Part shown: positions 1 to 6,529 of the stretch, piece by piece
Position numbering within the stretch: the first letter of the stretch is position 1
Layout of the letters: each line of letters begins with the position of its first letter
Assembly (NCBI GenBank): GCA_964490635.1
Contig: CAZBCK010000018.1
Span: 1 to 19,044, forward strand
Direction: 5' to 3'
Source: JAYEHC01 sp964490635
Lineage (GTDB): Bacteria > Patescibacteriota > Minisyncoccia > JAHIHE01 > JAGLIN01
DNA: 19,044 nucleotides
Notes under the pieces: generated by a model
What the model was told of the DNA's origin: nothing
The model's input: the letters and a program-made list of their open reading frames with translations, nothing else
Database searches by the model: none
Program-made: the position numbers and the translations under genes

Positions 1-7
1 TAGTTTT

Positions 8-51
8 CACCAAACTGTTTGCCAAATTTTATTTTGGCGGATGGTTTGGTG
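8..51 (+). promoter_or_regulatory. Imperfect hairpin heading the first leader
   Basis: Arms CACCAAAC (8-15) and GTTTGGTG (44-51) pair, and an inner pair GCCAAA/TTTGGC continues the stem around a central mismatch. It lies 23 bp before a boxA-like sequence, the same hairpin-then-boxA order seen before the other genes of this cluster. The element may begin to the left of the window. Confidence 0.45.
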
Positions 52-73
52 GAAATAAGGAGGGAAATGAATT

Positions 74-86
74 TGTTCTTTAAAAT
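74..86 (+). promoter_or_regulatory. boxA-like sequence, leader of the DHH gene
   Basis: The sequence TGTTCTTTAAAAT fits the rRNA boxA antitermination consensus (TGYTCTTTAAMA) almost perfectly. It lies 150 bp before the first start codon, after a hairpin. Related sequences occur at 1633, 2085, 2266, 6577 and 18199. Function by NusB/NusE (S10) recruitment is known for boxA in rrn operons; here it is inferred. Confidence 0.5.
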
Positions 87-97
87 AAGAAAATTAT

Positions 98-184
98 AGC
101 GGAGAGAAAATTGGTTGGGAAAAATAAATTCCCCCTTTGTAAAAGGGGGCTGGGGGGATTTTTTCAATCAGTTTTCTCTCCGCT
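98..184 (+). promoter_or_regulatory. Long leader stem with a dispersed repeat at its tip
   Basis: Positions 98-117 pair without a gap to 165-184, including the perfect 13-bp part AGCGGAGAGAAAA / TTTTCTCTCCGCT and a wobble-containing continuation. The tip carries the C/G-rich palindrome of 127-160. A smaller hairpin GCGCT/AGCGC (189-193, 205-209) follows, then the GGAGAAGG ribosome binding region (217-224). The whole lies in the untranslated leader of the DHH gene. Confidence 0.6.
127..160 (-). repeat. Dispersed C/G-rich palindromic repeat
   Basis: CCCCCTTT (131-138) and AAAGGGGG (142-149) form a tight hairpin, followed by CTGGGGGG. Read on the minus strand (AATCCCCCCAGCCCCC) it matches the repeat inside the endonuclease IV gene (AACCCCCCTAGCCCCCC at about 12367). 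Repeats of this appearance are widely scattered in bacterial genomes, including CPR genomes. Confidence 0.65.
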
Positions 185-234
185 AACTGCGCTGTGTATA
201 AAAAAGCGCGAAATGCGGAGAAGGAATAATAATT

Positions 235-1122
235 ATGGAAGAAACAACCGACTCCCCAGCAAAGAGAACTGTCGTAGTCGCTCACGGCGACTTTGACGGA
301 ATCGTCAGCGCGGTTCGGCTGCTGGAACAACTTTGCATCCCCGCCGAGGATGCAAAGGTTATCTTCACCCAACCGTTTTTGATTGATAGGGTGGAGATTC
401 CAGATAACATAGAACATATCTATGTTGTGGACCTCGCGGTGAACAACCGCGATCCGGAGATGACAGAGACTTTTATTGAGTCCCTCGGGACCCGATTGGA
501 GGGGTGGTATGACCACCACCAAGGATGGTGGTCGGAGCATGTTCATCTTGATGGGCGGTTCCATATCGCAGAGGACGCAGAGGCATGCGCGTGTCTCTTC
601 GGACATGGAAATGACCCGCTCGTGCAAGATGCGATTGCCACCGACACTCGTCATGGCGAGCTTTCCGAGCAAGCTCAGGTTATCGAGCACGCTTGCCGTG
701 CCGATATGCACAATGACGGAATCCGAGTTGCCGCCGTGAAGTGGCTTCTCGGAGACTGGAGTCAGCGAGAAATTCTGGAAAACGCCGCGGAAAAGTACGC
801 GGAAATCCAGAAAGAGACGGAGCGGCTTGCCGCCACCTACGAGGCGGATGACAATGTCGCGACAGTGGATGCTCGCTCCACTCCCGCGGAAAATTTCGAT
901 CTGACCCAGCTTCTGCTGACAGGTCAGAAAATCGCCGCGGTTGCTGCGATGGTGATTCACACCGACCCTCGCTCCGGCGAGAAGATGGTGACAGTCGCCA
1001 CTCAAAGGAAAGTGAACCTTGTGGAGATATTCGGTCTCCTAAGCGGAGCGCCGTTCAGGGTAACTCTTCCGGTTGAAAGACTGGAAGAGGCAAAGAAGAT
1101 TCTTCGGAATCTTCACCCATAA
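235..1122 (+). CDS. DHH-family phosphoesterase
   Basis: The 295-residue protein carries the metal-binding motifs of the DHH phosphoesterase superfamily in order: HGDFDG (17-22), VVDLAV with Asp66, YDHHQ (92-96) and ATDTRHG with Asp137. Members hydrolyse phosphodiester bonds of RNA, DNA or small nucleotides using Mn2+; the substrate cannot be told from sequence. It is shorter than RecJ and I cannot see the GGGH motif of a typical DHHA1 domain at the C-terminus, so it is not a plain NrnA or RecJ. The start follows GGAGAAGG at 217-224. Base composition is clearly richer in G+C than the second DHH gene at 10696, which suggests a different origin. It is the first gene of a cluster in which structured leaders precede most genes. 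Confidence 0.85.
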   Translation: MEETTDSPAKRTVVVAHGDFDGIVSAVRLLEQLCIPAEDAKVIFTQPFLIDRVEIPDNIEHIYVVDLAVNNRDPEMTETFIESLGTRLEGWYDHHQGWWSEHVHLDGRFHIAEDAEACACLFGHGNDPLVQDAIATDTRHGELSEQAQVIEHACRADMHNDGIRVAAVKWLLGDWSQREILENAAEKYAEIQKETERLAATYEADDNVATVDARSTPAENFDLTQLLLTGQKIAAVAAMVIHTDPRSGEKMVTVATQRKVNLVEIFGLLSGAPFRVTLPVERLEEAKKILRNLHP

Positions 1123-1171
1123 GAAACGAAGGGAGAGCGGAATCTCTCCCAAACCCATAGGAGGTGGGAAA

Positions 1172-1318
1172 ATGAAAACAAAGTACAAGGAGGCTCGTGT
1201 CTCCCAAGTCGTTAAGCTGTGTTTTACTGCACAGTATAACGATGAGGGAAAACGACTCTGTACCTGCGGCAGTGGATTGCCGTGGAATATGTGCGGAGAC
1301 ACAAACGAATGCGGATGA
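1172..1318 (+). CDS. 48-residue SEC-C-like zinc peptide
   Basis: A short gene with a strong Shine-Dalgarno sequence (AGGAGGTG, 1159-1166) five bases before ATG. The C-terminal half reads CTCGSGLPWNMCG (residues 30-42), close to the SEC-C motif (CxCGSGxxxxxCC/CH) found at the end of SecA and in stand-alone zinc proteins. The expected last ligand directly after Cys41 is missing; Cys47 or Cys17 might replace it. It begins 49 bp after the DHH gene, probably in the same transcript, and ends with TGA. Zinc binding is inferred from the motif; the partner is unknown. Confidence 0.65.
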   Translation: MKTKYKEARVSQVVKLCFTAQYNDEGKRLCTCGSGLPWNMCGDTNECG

Positions 1319-1353
1319 ACCTTGGGAATCTTCCGCAAAAAATTAACACTTTT

Positions 1354-1403
1354 GGAGGGAAAGCCGAGTTTGCACAACTTCGTTTTCTCTCCTCCCAATT
1401 TTT
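1354..1403 (+). terminator. Probable terminator after the SEC-C peptide gene
   Basis: GGAGG (1354-1358) pairs with CCTCC (1391-1395), with inner pairing GAAA/TTTC and a loop containing AGTT/AACT. A run of five T follows from 1399. The stem is imperfect and the T-run is shared with the 27-bp element. Confidence 0.45.
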
Positions 1404-1425
1404 CCAAGTTTATCTTTTTGAAAAA
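1399..1425 (+). repeat. 27-bp intergenic element, copy 1
   Basis: Begins TTTTTCCAAGTTTATC and ends TTTTTGAAAAA. Identical copies lie at 1914-1940 and 6387-6413, each directly after the terminator hairpin of a gene in this cluster and nowhere else in the window. The ends TTTTTC and GAAAAA are inverted repeats. Confidence 0.85.
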
Positions 1426-1439
1426 ATCTTTTTCGCAAT

Positions 1440-1532
1440 GGAGTCCTGACGAAAGTCAGGCAGTGAAATATCAATAAACCTTTATGCAAATAACGCTTTA
1501 CGATATTTCTTCCTTGCTTTCGCAAGGACTCC
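1440..1532 (+). ncRNA. Four-way-junction leader RNA, copy A
   Basis: Nested pairing: P1 GGAGT (1440-1444) with ACTCC (1528-1532); P2 CCTGAC-GAAA-GTCAGG (1445-1460), with a GNRA tetraloop; P3 GAAATATC (1465-1472) with GATATTTC (1502-1509), extended by TAAA/TTTA; P4 CCTTGC-TTTC-GCAAGG (1512-1527). Copy B at 6423-6515 keeps all four helices, with most changes conserving pairing. I do not recognise it as a known riboswitch class. It lies in the leader of the 45-residue membrane peptide gene. Confidence 0.7.
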
Positions 1533-1542
1533 GATGAGAAAA

Positions 1543-1645
1543 GGTAAACTTAGAAAAGTCCTCAATTCCGAACTCTCGGGATTGAGGGTCTGAAATCCTT
1601 GAGTTGTGTTTTAAAAATACGGCAAAAGGTATTGCACATTGAAAA
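1543..1645 (+). promoter_or_regulatory. Leader module A: TTAGAAA, hairpins, boxA-like
   Basis: After CTTAGAAAAG comes a 12-bp hairpin with tetraloop (1560-1571 with 1576-1587). TCTGAAATCCTTGAG follows, then hairpin AATAC/GTATT (1616-1620, 1629-1633), and the boxA-like TGCACATTGAAAA (1633-1645). TGTG at 1605-1608 can pair with CACA at 1635-1638, which would mask the boxA-like sequence, so alternative folds are possible. A second copy of the module is at 2005-2097. Confidence 0.6.
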
Positions 1646-1673
1646 AGAAAGGGAATAATATCTGATCTAATCT

Positions 1674-1731
1674 TTTTAGATAGAAATTTGATTAAAAAAT
1701 ATTTTGATTAATTTTCTATCTAAAAGGAGGT
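1674..1731 (+). promoter_or_regulatory. 13-bp hairpin abutting a strong ribosome binding site
   Basis: TTTTAGATAGAAA (1674-1686) pairs perfectly with TTTCTATCTAAAA (1713-1725). The Shine-Dalgarno sequence GGAGGTG starts at the very next base (1726) and ATG follows at 1741. The stem would hold the ribosome binding site next to a helix end, which could affect initiation or protect the 5' side of the message. Confidence 0.6.
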
Positions 1732-1740
1732 GAAAAAAAA

Positions 1741-1878
1741 ATGAGAAAACTGGAACTTTCTGCTGGTTACATTCTGATAGCGGGCGCTTTCTTGCTCGCT
1801 ACAAATTGGTGGCCAGCGCTTCTCTTGCTGGGCGTGTGCCTAGTGGGAGATAGTATTGTTAACGACGACGAATCGTAA
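1741..1878 (+). CDS. 45-residue small membrane peptide
   Basis: ATG lies 9 bases after a textbook AAGGAGGTG. The product starts MRKLELSAGY, continues with a hydrophobic stretch of about 27 residues (roughly 10-37) interrupted by NWWP (24-27), and ends in an acidic tail NDDES. It may span the membrane once, or twice as a short hairpin around the Trp-Trp-Pro turn. I do not recognise the family. The long structured leader (1440-1731) and the terminator overlapping its stop codon make it a self-contained transcription unit, which supports it being real despite its size. Confidence 0.65.
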   Translation: MRKLELSAGYILIAGAFLLATNWWPALLLLGVCLVGDSIVNDDES

Positions 1879-1918
1879 TTTGATTCGTCGTTCAAAAATT
1901 CCCTTTCTTTTCTTTTTT
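1865..1918 (+). terminator. Terminator overlapping the membrane peptide stop
   Basis: ACGACGAATC (1865-1874) pairs perfectly with GATTCGTCGT (1882-1891) around a 7-base loop containing the stop codon region. A pyrimidine-rich stretch ending in six T (1913-1918) follows, running into the second 27-bp element. Confidence 0.6.
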
Positions 1919-1940
1919 CCAAGTTTATCTTTTTGAAAAA
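1914..1940 (+). repeat. 27-bp intergenic element, copy 2
   Basis: Identical to the copies at 1399 and 6387. Here it is followed by a dispersed palindrome instead of the four-way-junction RNA. Confidence 0.85.
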
Positions 1941-1991
1941 CACACCTCATCCCTAACGGGATTACCCCTTTCAAGAGGGGAATTATAAAGG
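1941..1991 (+). repeat. Dispersed palindromic repeat in a leader
   Basis: Contains CCC-TAAC-GGG (1951-1960) and CCCCT/AGGGG (1965-1969, 1976-1980), then AATTATAAAGG. It resembles C/G-rich dispersed repeats elsewhere in the window. It occupies the place held by the four-way junction in the other two leaders, so it may have replaced that part. Confidence 0.45.
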
Positions 1992-2004
1992 AAAATATAA
2001 AAAG

Positions 2005-2097
2005 ACAAATTTAGAAAAGCCATCAAGAAAATCTTGAAAGTCTAAAATCCTTGAGCTGTGTTTTGAAAATACGGTGAGAGGTATTGCACATTGAAAA
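2005..2097 (+). promoter_or_regulatory. Leader module C: TTAGAAA, hairpins, boxA-like
   Basis: TTTAGA (2010-2015) pairs with TCTAAA (2041-2046) and encloses hairpin TCAAG/CTTGA (2023-2027, 2033-2037). AATCCTTGAG follows, then hairpin AATAC/GTATT (2068-2072, 2081-2085) and boxA-like TGCACATTGAAAA (2085-2097). Module A has the same order and nearly the same unpaired sequence, while the inner hairpin sequence differs but still pairs. Confidence 0.6.
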
Positions 2098-2222
2098 AGG
2101 GAAAGAAAATTGCTCTGTTGTTTATTACATCTCTTAAAAGAATAACGATCGTTAAAATTAGCAATGAATAATCTATTTGTTTTTTTACAATACAAAAAAC
2201 AATTGGTTTATTCCTTGTTAGA
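2098..2222 (+). other. Intergenic stretch between two leader modules
   Basis: No gene seen. It holds the short palindrome AACGATCGTT (2142-2151) and a hairpin TTGTTTTTT/AAAAAACAA (2177-2185, 2194-2202). Two boxA-like modules in a row (2085 and 2266) without a gene between them suggest that a gene was lost here or that the leader is a double one. Confidence 0.4.
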
Positions 2223-2279
2223 TTAGAAATAATTCCAGCAAGGGATTCCCGAATATTTTCGGGGTTGCACATTGACAAT
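2223..2279 (+). promoter_or_regulatory. Leader module D: TTAGAAA, hairpin, boxA-like
   Basis: TTAGAAA (2223-2229) is followed by GCAAGGGATT, hairpin CCCGAA-TATT-TTCGGG (2248-2263) and TGCACATTGACAAT (2266-2279). The last matches the E. coli rrn boxA TGCTCTTTAACAAT at 11 of 14 positions and the sequence before the 23S gene here (18199) at 11 of 14. Confidence 0.55.
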
Positions 2280-2280
2280 T

Positions 2281-2422
2281 TTTCCGGGCTGCTCTTATGC
2301 CCGCGACTGCGTTTATTTTTTTAGGCAGTAGTTTTGAAGAACTCAAAACCGCAGACAAGAAAGAGCAGGCTGTTTTGCGACGGCTTTTCTTGTGTGTGAT
2401 GAATAAATATAGAGGTGGAAAA
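2281..2422 (+). promoter_or_regulatory. Multi-hairpin leader of the 127-residue protein gene
   Basis: A chain of stem-loops: GGGC/GCCC (near 2287-2303), ACTGC/GCAGT, GTTTTGA/TCAAAAC, and CAAGAAA-AGC with GCTTTTCTTG. The reading frame is open through this stretch from an ATG at 2297, but that ATG has no ribosome binding site and sits inside the structured region. AGAGGTGG (2411-2418) marks the start at 2423. Confidence 0.5.
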
Positions 2423-2806
2423 ATGGAAACCATAAAAATAAGTGTGCCGAAGAAGTCTTCGGACATGCTTAAAAAAGAATTAAAGAAGAGAAAGATCCTC
2501 TTTTTTGTTTATAAAAAAGAGGATAAATGGGATAGAGGAGAGAAGAAAGAAGAGGTTATGGAAATCTTTGTAATTTCCTATTATCCCAATATGAGAAATT
2601 ACAGTAAAATTTCTCATATTCTTGATAATATCTTTTTAAGATTTATCAAAAATGGGAACGAGAAAAAAAGTTGGTTTATCAGATGGCATCCTGAAGCCAA
2701 CTACAGAAAGGAAATCGTTTCCAGGTGTGATCTTGCGAGATTCACATTTGAGAAGCACTGGATTTCTATAAAGAGCCTTTTTCTTTTTTTAAGAGGTGGA
2801 GAATAA
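2423..2806 (+). CDS. Unrecognised 127-residue basic protein
   Basis: I do not recognise this protein. It begins METIKISVPKKSSDML, is rich in Lys, Arg and aromatic residues, has no clear membrane segment, and contains WFIRWHPEANYRKE in its second half. The start is chosen for AGAGGTGG five bases upstream. Its stop codon overlaps the start of the helicase gene by one base (TAATG), so the two are probably translationally coupled and their products may work together. The high positive charge would fit nucleic-acid binding, but that is a guess. Confidence 0.7.
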   Translation: METIKISVPKKSSDMLKKELKKRKILFFVYKKEDKWDRGEKKEEVMEIFVISYYPNMRNYSKISHILDNIFLRFIKNGNEKKSWFIRWHPEANYRKEIVSRCDLARFTFEKHWISIKSLFLFLRGGE

Positions 2807-5800
2807 TGGAAGAAAAAAAACGAGTTGTAATTATTGCTCCGACACGGAGCACCTGTCTGAATATTTCTATGACGTTGAATAATGGCGCCATTGAAACCTT
2901 GCTTATACAGGAGAAAAGGAAGGAAATTTTTGAGGCAGTGGACAGACTGGACACCGGTGGATTCGGCGTTGTTGCCGGAACTGGCACGGGTAAAACCGTG
3001 TCGTTGCGCGACATTGCCAGAAAAGTGCTAGGCGAGAAACTGCAAATTGATGTAGTTACTCGTGAGCATGAGGCGACGAGTTATACATGGACATGTAATG
3101 TTCTTGTTATAACTCCAGGCGTGGCGCTTCACTGGTTGAAATCTCAAACAATCACAAAAGAGGATTTAATCGTGATTGACGAGATTCACCAGACAAGCGA
3201 GCATTTGGAATTCTCTATGGCGCTTGCTAAGAGAGCCGGATGTAAATTTGTCTGGATGTCGGCGACCATTGATCCGAGCATTTACTCGGAGTATTTGGGA
3301 GCTGGCACGGTCATTGAGTGTTCGGCTTTTGATCCGTCAAAAAGGTCGGAAGTTGAGTGCTCATGGGAAAGACCGGAGGATTTTCTTTCTTCCAGAGTGA
3401 GCGAATTTATTGAGGAAGGAAGAGCGGTCGCCGTGTTCGTACCAACTAGAGAGATGGCTGAAAGGCTATCTCAAAAATATGGCGGTTATGACAATCTCTA
3501 TTGTGATTTTTATCACGGTGGAGAAAAAGCGGAGAAGCTTCGCCAGTTTTTAAAAGGCGATGTTACAAAACCGTTTATGGTCTTTATGACCATTGCCGGC
3601 GCGTCCTCATTGAATATTCCGGGGCTTGATACTGTGATCATAGTGGACGAAATGTATAAAGAAATTGTTCACTCCGGTGTCCGAGTTCTGGAAAAAGTTC
3701 AGCTTGGGAATAACGAACTCCTGCAGATGGGAGGCAGGGTAAATGGGAGAATGGAGGATTCGGAAATTTATATTCTGGGTCCCCGTTCAATTGGTTTCCA
3801 TAACCTGAAACCCACTGCGCCGGAATTTGTGCTGGGCGATTTACAGCAGGTGGCGCTTACCTGCGCTCGTCTTGGTGTCAACGCCGGCGAGCTTGACCTG
3901 ATTACTCCGATAGATCCGATTCGCTATGAGGCGGAGGTAAACCGTTTCAAAGCGCGCGGGATTATTGAAGCCGAGGGCAACGAGCTTACGGCTTATGGTA
4001 AAAAAGTAGAGCGTTTGCCAGTTGAGCCGTCTTGGGCTGAGTTAATAACTCAAGCTCGAGATGGTGATAGCCAGGAATTACTGGATATCGCGGTGATTGG
4101 CGCGTGCACCGAGTCGCTTTACTCGCTAATTCGCAATAACGCGAATTTGAGCGAAGCAAAAGTGAGTGGAAGTGATCAGCTCACCGCTTACAACATCGTG
4201 GCGGCTGCTCTCAATCAGTTCGGCTTTTTCCGCAAATCAAACGGTGGAGGAGTTGAATACGCTTTTCAGGGAGATTGGTTTAGGAAAAAGTTTAATCCAA
4301 AAACCCATCAAACTGAAAAAAATATGGGCGAGTTTGTCCGGTGGTGTGATGACAACGGTTTCAACCCAAAAGCCATTAAGGAAGTGGCGATCGCGATGAA
4401 ATCTGTTTATCGTCAACTGCGAATGTCAATGCCAGGTCCGCAGAATTTGCAACTTGTCAGCGAAGATGATGAGATGCATAGAAAGTTTGTGGATCTGTTT
4501 GCCAAAGTTCAATCTCTTGATTTCGTTTGCGACGAGCGAAATTCCCAAGCGGGAACTGTCTGGCGGGCGAATCATTCGCTTACTAGTGGCACAAGAGTGC
4601 TTGGCAAGATTCGCCATTGGGCGGACAAGCGCGGGTATCAGCGCGCGACGATTGAAGGGACAGAAGTTCCCGAAGATTTGCTCAAGCTTTATGCTGACAA
4701 AAGACCCGTTTCTGTTAAGCGGGTAAGTAATGAAGGTGTGGAGATTGAATTTGAGTCGTCGTTCGCTGGTGAGCCAATCGGGATGCTCGTAGAAACGGTT
4801 CCCGATTCCGAAGTTCCAGCAGAATTAGTTGAGCAGGCGGAGCGGAAATTTGTTAAAGCTCTTGTCTCTCAGCAAATTTCTGCTGACTTTGCGGATCACA
4901 ATCGTGAAACTCGCAAGCAATCCAGCCAACTCCGCCTCCGCATCCGTTCCGGTGGAGCCGCCGCCGCGCAAGAAATTTCTAAGTCTGATGAACGAAAGCT
5001 CTATGAGCAAGAGTTTAAGGACAAAGAAATTATTTCCATACAGTCCCTGCAACTGGCTATCCTGTCCGGAGAAATAAATCCGAACGATCTGCTTCTGAAG
5101 CTGGAAGACTTTGTTCCGGTTGAAGAACAGGAAAGGATAGTTCGCGACAATCCGGACACCGTAGAAGTTGGGGGCGAAACCTTGACTGTTGAATACGGTG
5201 AAGGCTGGAGAATGAGGGAGTTCTACTGCCATGTGAAAGTGACGGAAGAATTCGCTCGTAGCGCCGGGATAGAAGCAATAACGCTTCCCGGCGGACGGAC
5301 CGTGGAGCTTCGTTGCGGCGATCACTCCGCGGAATCTTTTTTTGAACTGGTTGAAAAACTGGAACAGGAGAGGATTGAGCAGGCATGGTCGGACAAGCGC
5401 GCTGAGTTGGAACACACTTCTTGGATTTCTGATCCGGAAAATGTGTTTCCATACCTGCCAAAAATTTTGACCGCGGTAGAAATAACGCGGAAAGATAATG
5501 GGCAGGGCGAGCCGGTTGTTGGTTATTTTTCGCTTTACTCTGACTCCGATCCTGATTTTCAAATCAGGCTAAGAGAAACAGAAGAAGATGCGGAGAAAGA
5601 GACCAAAACCGCGCTGGAGCGCTTGTTCCAAAAAGCGACTCGCGAGGAGAGAAAAGCTCCGAGCGAAGAACCGTGGAATAGAGAACTGCGTGAGGTTCTC
5701 AAAAACCGCCTTGACGCTCTTCTCAAAGAGCGCGCCGAGAATCTGGTTCCTGAAAATATGAAGGAGCAGATTAAAGCAATCGAGGTGGAGATTAAGGCAG

Positions 5801-6345
5801 CCAAAGCGGAGATCGGTAACAAGCACGCCGAGATTCAGCAACTCGTTGCTGAAACCGATTCAACGGTATATGACAAAGTTGAAGCGGTTGACAACGAGTT
5901 TGTTGAGTCAGAGGTGTCGCAGACGCGCGCGGCATTAGATAAAGCCAGAGATTATCTTAAATTCGCGGCTTATGAAGATGCCAAAGCGGCTTGCAAGACA
6001 GCGCTTGAATTCGCTGACCAACTTGCTAGACTTGCCGAAATTCGCTCTGTGGTAAAGCGCGAAGCCGAAGCTGTTCGCGAGGAAGTGTCAAATAATCTTT
6101 ACGACCTGAAATATGGTGATGGAGATTATGATGACTCAACTTCCGACGAGCGCGCCGAAGCTGATCGGCTTGATGAGGAAATTTCTGACGCTTTTTACGA
6201 TCGCCAATATGAAACAGCGATTAAGAAAGTTGAAGAAGCTCGCAAGTTGATCGCGCGAGTTCGCGAGCGCCAAAAAAGAAAAGCAGATCTAGCTGATCCC
6301 GTTGCAAGATTGTTTCGGGGAGAAAAAATCAGTATAGGTCTGTAA
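2806..6345 (+). CDS. DEAH-type helicase with long C-terminal extension
   Basis: A 1179-residue superfamily 2 helicase resembling the DEAH/RHA group (HrpA/HrpB, Prp-type). Visible motifs: Walker A GTGTGKT (58-64), DEIH (125-128), SAT (152-154), VFVPTREMAE (210-219), a motif V-like TIAGASSLNIPGLDTVI (262-278) and QMGGRVNGR (307-315) at the place of motif VI (QRxGRAGR). An HA2-like region follows (about 340-480). The remaining roughly 700 residues match nothing I recognise; a Lys/Glu-rich coiled coil lies at about 960-1100 and an acidic patch near GDGDYDD. The first Arg of motif VI is Met, while Arg311 and Arg315 remain. Family members unwind RNA or RNA/protein complexes using NTP. It is coupled to the preceding gene (TAATG) with AGAGGTGGAG upstream. 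Composition is G+C-richer than the core genes. Confidence 0.8.
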   Translation: MEEKKRVVIIAPTRSTCLNISMTLNNGAIETLLIQEKRKEIFEAVDRLDTGGFGVVAGTGTGKTVSLRDIARKVLGEKLQIDVVTREHEATSYTWTCNVLVITPGVALHWLKSQTITKEDLIVIDEIHQTSEHLEFSMALAKRAGCKFVWMSATIDPSIYSEYLGAGTVIECSAFDPSKRSEVECSWERPEDFLSSRVSEFIEEGRAVAVFVPTREMAERLSQKYGGYDNLYCDFYHGGEKAEKLRQFLKGDVTKPFMVFMTIAGASSLNIPGLDTVIIVDEMYKEIVHSGVRVLEKVQLGNNELLQMGGRVNGRMEDSEIYILGPRSIGFHNLKPTAPEFVLGDLQQVALTCARLGVNAGELDLITPIDPIRYEAEVNRFKARGIIEAEGNELTAYGKKVERLPVEPSWAELITQARDGDSQELLDIAVIGACTESLYSLIRNNANLSEAKVSGSDQLTAYNIVAAALNQFGFFRKSNGGGVEYAFQGDWFRKKFNPKTHQTEKNMGEFVRWCDDNGFNPKAIKEVAIAMKSVYRQLRMSMPGPQNLQLVSEDDEMHRKFVDLFAKVQSLDFVCDERNSQAGTVWRANHSLTSGTRVLGKIRHWADKRGYQRATIEGTEVPEDLLKLYADKRPVSVKRVSNEGVEIEFESSFAGEPIGMLVETVPDSEVPAELVEQAERKFVKALVSQQISADFADHNRETRKQSSQLRLRIRSGGAAAAQEISKSDERKLYEQEFKDKEIISIQSLQLAILSGEINPNDLLLKLEDFVPVEEQERIVRDNPDTVEVGGETLTVEYGEGWRMREFYCHVKVTEEFARSAGIEAITLPGGRTVELRCGDHSAESFFELVEKLEQERIEQAWSDKRAELEHTSWISDPENVFPYLPKILTAVEITRKDNGQGEPVVGYFSLYSDSDPDFQIRLRETEEDAEKETKTALERLFQKATREERKAPSEEPWNRELREVLKNRLDALLKERAENLVPENMKEQIKAIEVEIKAAKAEIGNKHAEIQQLVAETDSTVYDKVEAVDNEFVESEVSQTRAALDKARDYLKFAAYEDAKAACKTALEFADQLARLAEIRSVVKREAEAVREEVSNNLYDLKYGDGDYDDSTSDERAEADRLDEEISDAFYDRQYETAIKKVEEARKLIARVRERQKRKADLADPVARLFRGEKISIGL

Positions 6346-6351
6346 TTGAAC

Positions 6352-6391
6352 GAGGAGCGTAGACCGCACTTTTGCGCTCCTCTCATTTTTT
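6352..6391 (+). terminator. Intrinsic terminator after the helicase gene
   Basis: GAGGAGCG (6352-6359) pairs with CGCTCCTC (6375-6382), followed by TCA and six T. The T-run overlaps the third 27-bp element. Confidence 0.7.
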
Positions 6392-6413
6392 CCAAGTTTA
6401 TCTTTTTGAAAAA
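6387..6413 (+). repeat. 27-bp intergenic element, copy 3
   Basis: Identical to copies at 1399 and 1914, again immediately after a terminator hairpin and, as with copy 1, about 10-15 bp before a four-way-junction RNA. Confidence 0.85.
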
Positions 6414-6422
6414 ACCGGTAAT

Positions 6423-6515
6423 GGAGTCCTGACGAAAGTCAGGCAGTGGAATATCAATGAACCTTTATGTAAATAATACTTTACGATATTTCTCCCTTGC
6501 TCTCGCAAGAACTCC
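6423..6515 (+). ncRNA. Four-way-junction leader RNA, copy B
   Basis: Same length (93 nt) and fold as copy A: P1 GGAGT/ACTCC, P2 CCTGAC-GAAA-GTCAGG, P3 GGAATATC/GATATTTC extended by TGAA/TTTA, and P4 CTTGC-TCTC-GCAAG. Relative to copy A, P3 changes A-U to G-U twice, and the tip of P3 changes C-G to U-A (GC...GC to GT...AC). P4 loses its outermost pair. No gene on the same strand follows for 1 kb. Confidence 0.7.
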
Positions 6516-6529
6516 AATAATAAAAAGGT

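Noticed and set aside
94..1005. Long minus-strand reading frame opposite the DHH gene
   Set aside because: It overlaps the plus-strand gene fully, which carries all DHH motifs and a ribosome binding site. The product has no recognisable features; it is a shadow of G+C-rich coding DNA.
1445..1472. Hammerhead ribozyme core (CTGACGA ... GAAA)
   Set aside because: The bases belong to a perfect CCTGAC-GAAA-GTCAGG hairpin, and the three-stem hammerhead arrangement with a cleavage triplet cannot be drawn.
2297..2422. Upstream ATG that would lengthen the 127-residue protein to 169
   Set aside because: No ribosome binding site, and the stretch is a chain of hairpins following a boxA-like module. The ATG at 2423 has AGAGGTGG.
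4825..5562. 245-residue minus-strand frame inside the helicase gene
   Set aside because: It lies fully inside the continuous helicase frame, with no ribosome site and no recognisable motif.
1399..6413. CRISPR-like or integron attC-like array from the 27-bp element
   Set aside because: Only three copies, separated by whole genes and leaders of unequal length. No regular spacers, no cas or integrase gene and no attC fold.
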